Origin: JBARRO01 sp049644265
GTDB lineage: Bacteria > Bacteroidota > Ignavibacteria > UBA10030
Reading direction: 5' to 3'
DNA: 44,642 nucleotides
NCBI GenBank assembly: GCA_049644265.1
Contig: JBARRO010000271.1
Span: forward strand, 1 to 44,642
Shown: positions 44,490 through 44,642 of the stretch, piece after piece
How positions within the stretch are numbered: position 1 is the stretch's first letter
How the letters are laid out: each line of letters begins with the position of its first letter
Program-made: the position numbers and the translations under genes
Notes under the pieces: model-generated
The model's input: the letters and a program-made list of their open reading frames with translations, nothing else
What the model was told of the DNA's origin: nothing
The model's database searches: none

Positions 44490-44642
44490 CTTCAATGTAC
44501 TCCGCGGGTATCCTTGCCCTTCAAACACAATCGTCCATCCCTTCGTCATCATCCCTCATCCATCTCCATCTTCCCTCCATTCTTTCCATTCCCAATCGAA
44601 AGATCTGCCTTTCCTGCGTCGTAATTCCAATATTCCGATATT

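Noticed and set aside
1..44642. CRISPR arrays, tRNA, rRNA, integrase or transposase genes
   Set aside because: No regularly spaced repeats, no cloverleaf or rRNA-like sequence, and no open frame with integrase or transposase motifs was found.

Overview
The window is 44.6 kb of bacterial DNA with every convincing gene on the + strand: 23 genes, the first cut by the left edge. Seven proteins end in the same type of C-terminal signal (a NYPNPFNPST-like start, then a short beta-sandwich of about 80 residues ending in a K residue), which marks cargo of the type IX secretion system (T9SS). Together with the TonB-dependent receptor, the PorV-like barrel protein and the lipoproteins, this points to the Fibrobacteres-Chlorobi-Bacteroidetes group, most likely an Ignavibacteria/Chlorobiota-type organism of moderate-to-high GC. 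The species cannot be fixed from the sequence alone. No tRNA, rRNA, CRISPR or transposase gene was seen.

Layout. (1) 1-10414: a beta-glucan block that reads as a beta-1,2-glucan (sophoro-oligosaccharide) pathway. It has two GH144-type enzymes (one T9SS-secreted, one lipoprotein), a signal-less GH2, a secreted GH3 beta-glucosidase, and a sugar ABC importer (binding lipoprotein plus two permeases, no ATPase). (2) 10415-10971: a non-coding control region with three perfect palindromes. (3) 10972-20991: an outer-membrane block of TonB-dependent receptor, a 1073-residue Asp-rich/fibronectin-like exported protein, a PorV-family barrel, and a four-repeat protein with a CBM9-like domain and T9SS signal. 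(4) 21124-38524: an alpha-mannoside-type block. It holds a GH99 lipoprotein, two T9SS-secreted right-handed beta-helix proteins, a GH71/99-like T9SS protein, an SSS symporter, a GntR-type regulator with a sugar-binding domain, an FHS-type MFS sugar transporter, a ROK-family sugar kinase and a GH92 alpha-mannosidase lipoprotein. (5) 38604-44451: two giant exported metallophosphoesterases sharing a 1.14-kb duplicated C-terminal module; the second gene is bracketed by REP-like hairpins.

How it could work together (inference). Cell-surface GH144, GH99, GH71/99 and beta-helix enzymes cut extracellular glycans. The repeat/CBM9 protein may hold them, and the TonB receptor would bring oligosaccharides into the periplasm without any SusD-like partner. 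GH3, GH92 and the lipoproteins trim them. The ABC importer, symporter and MFS carry products into the cytoplasm, where GH2 and the ROK kinase finish the job. The phosphoesterases could remove phosphate or phosphodiester decorations, which are known on both osmoregulated beta-1,2-glucans and fungal mannans. The GntR-type regulator is a natural candidate for binding the palindromes upstream of the TonB receptor.

The most unusual parts are the non-SusCD uptake/display block, the repeat protein at 18040, the double-phosphoesterase genes with their duplication and flanking hairpins, and the combination of a beta-1,2-glucan set with an alpha-mannan set in one co-oriented island.
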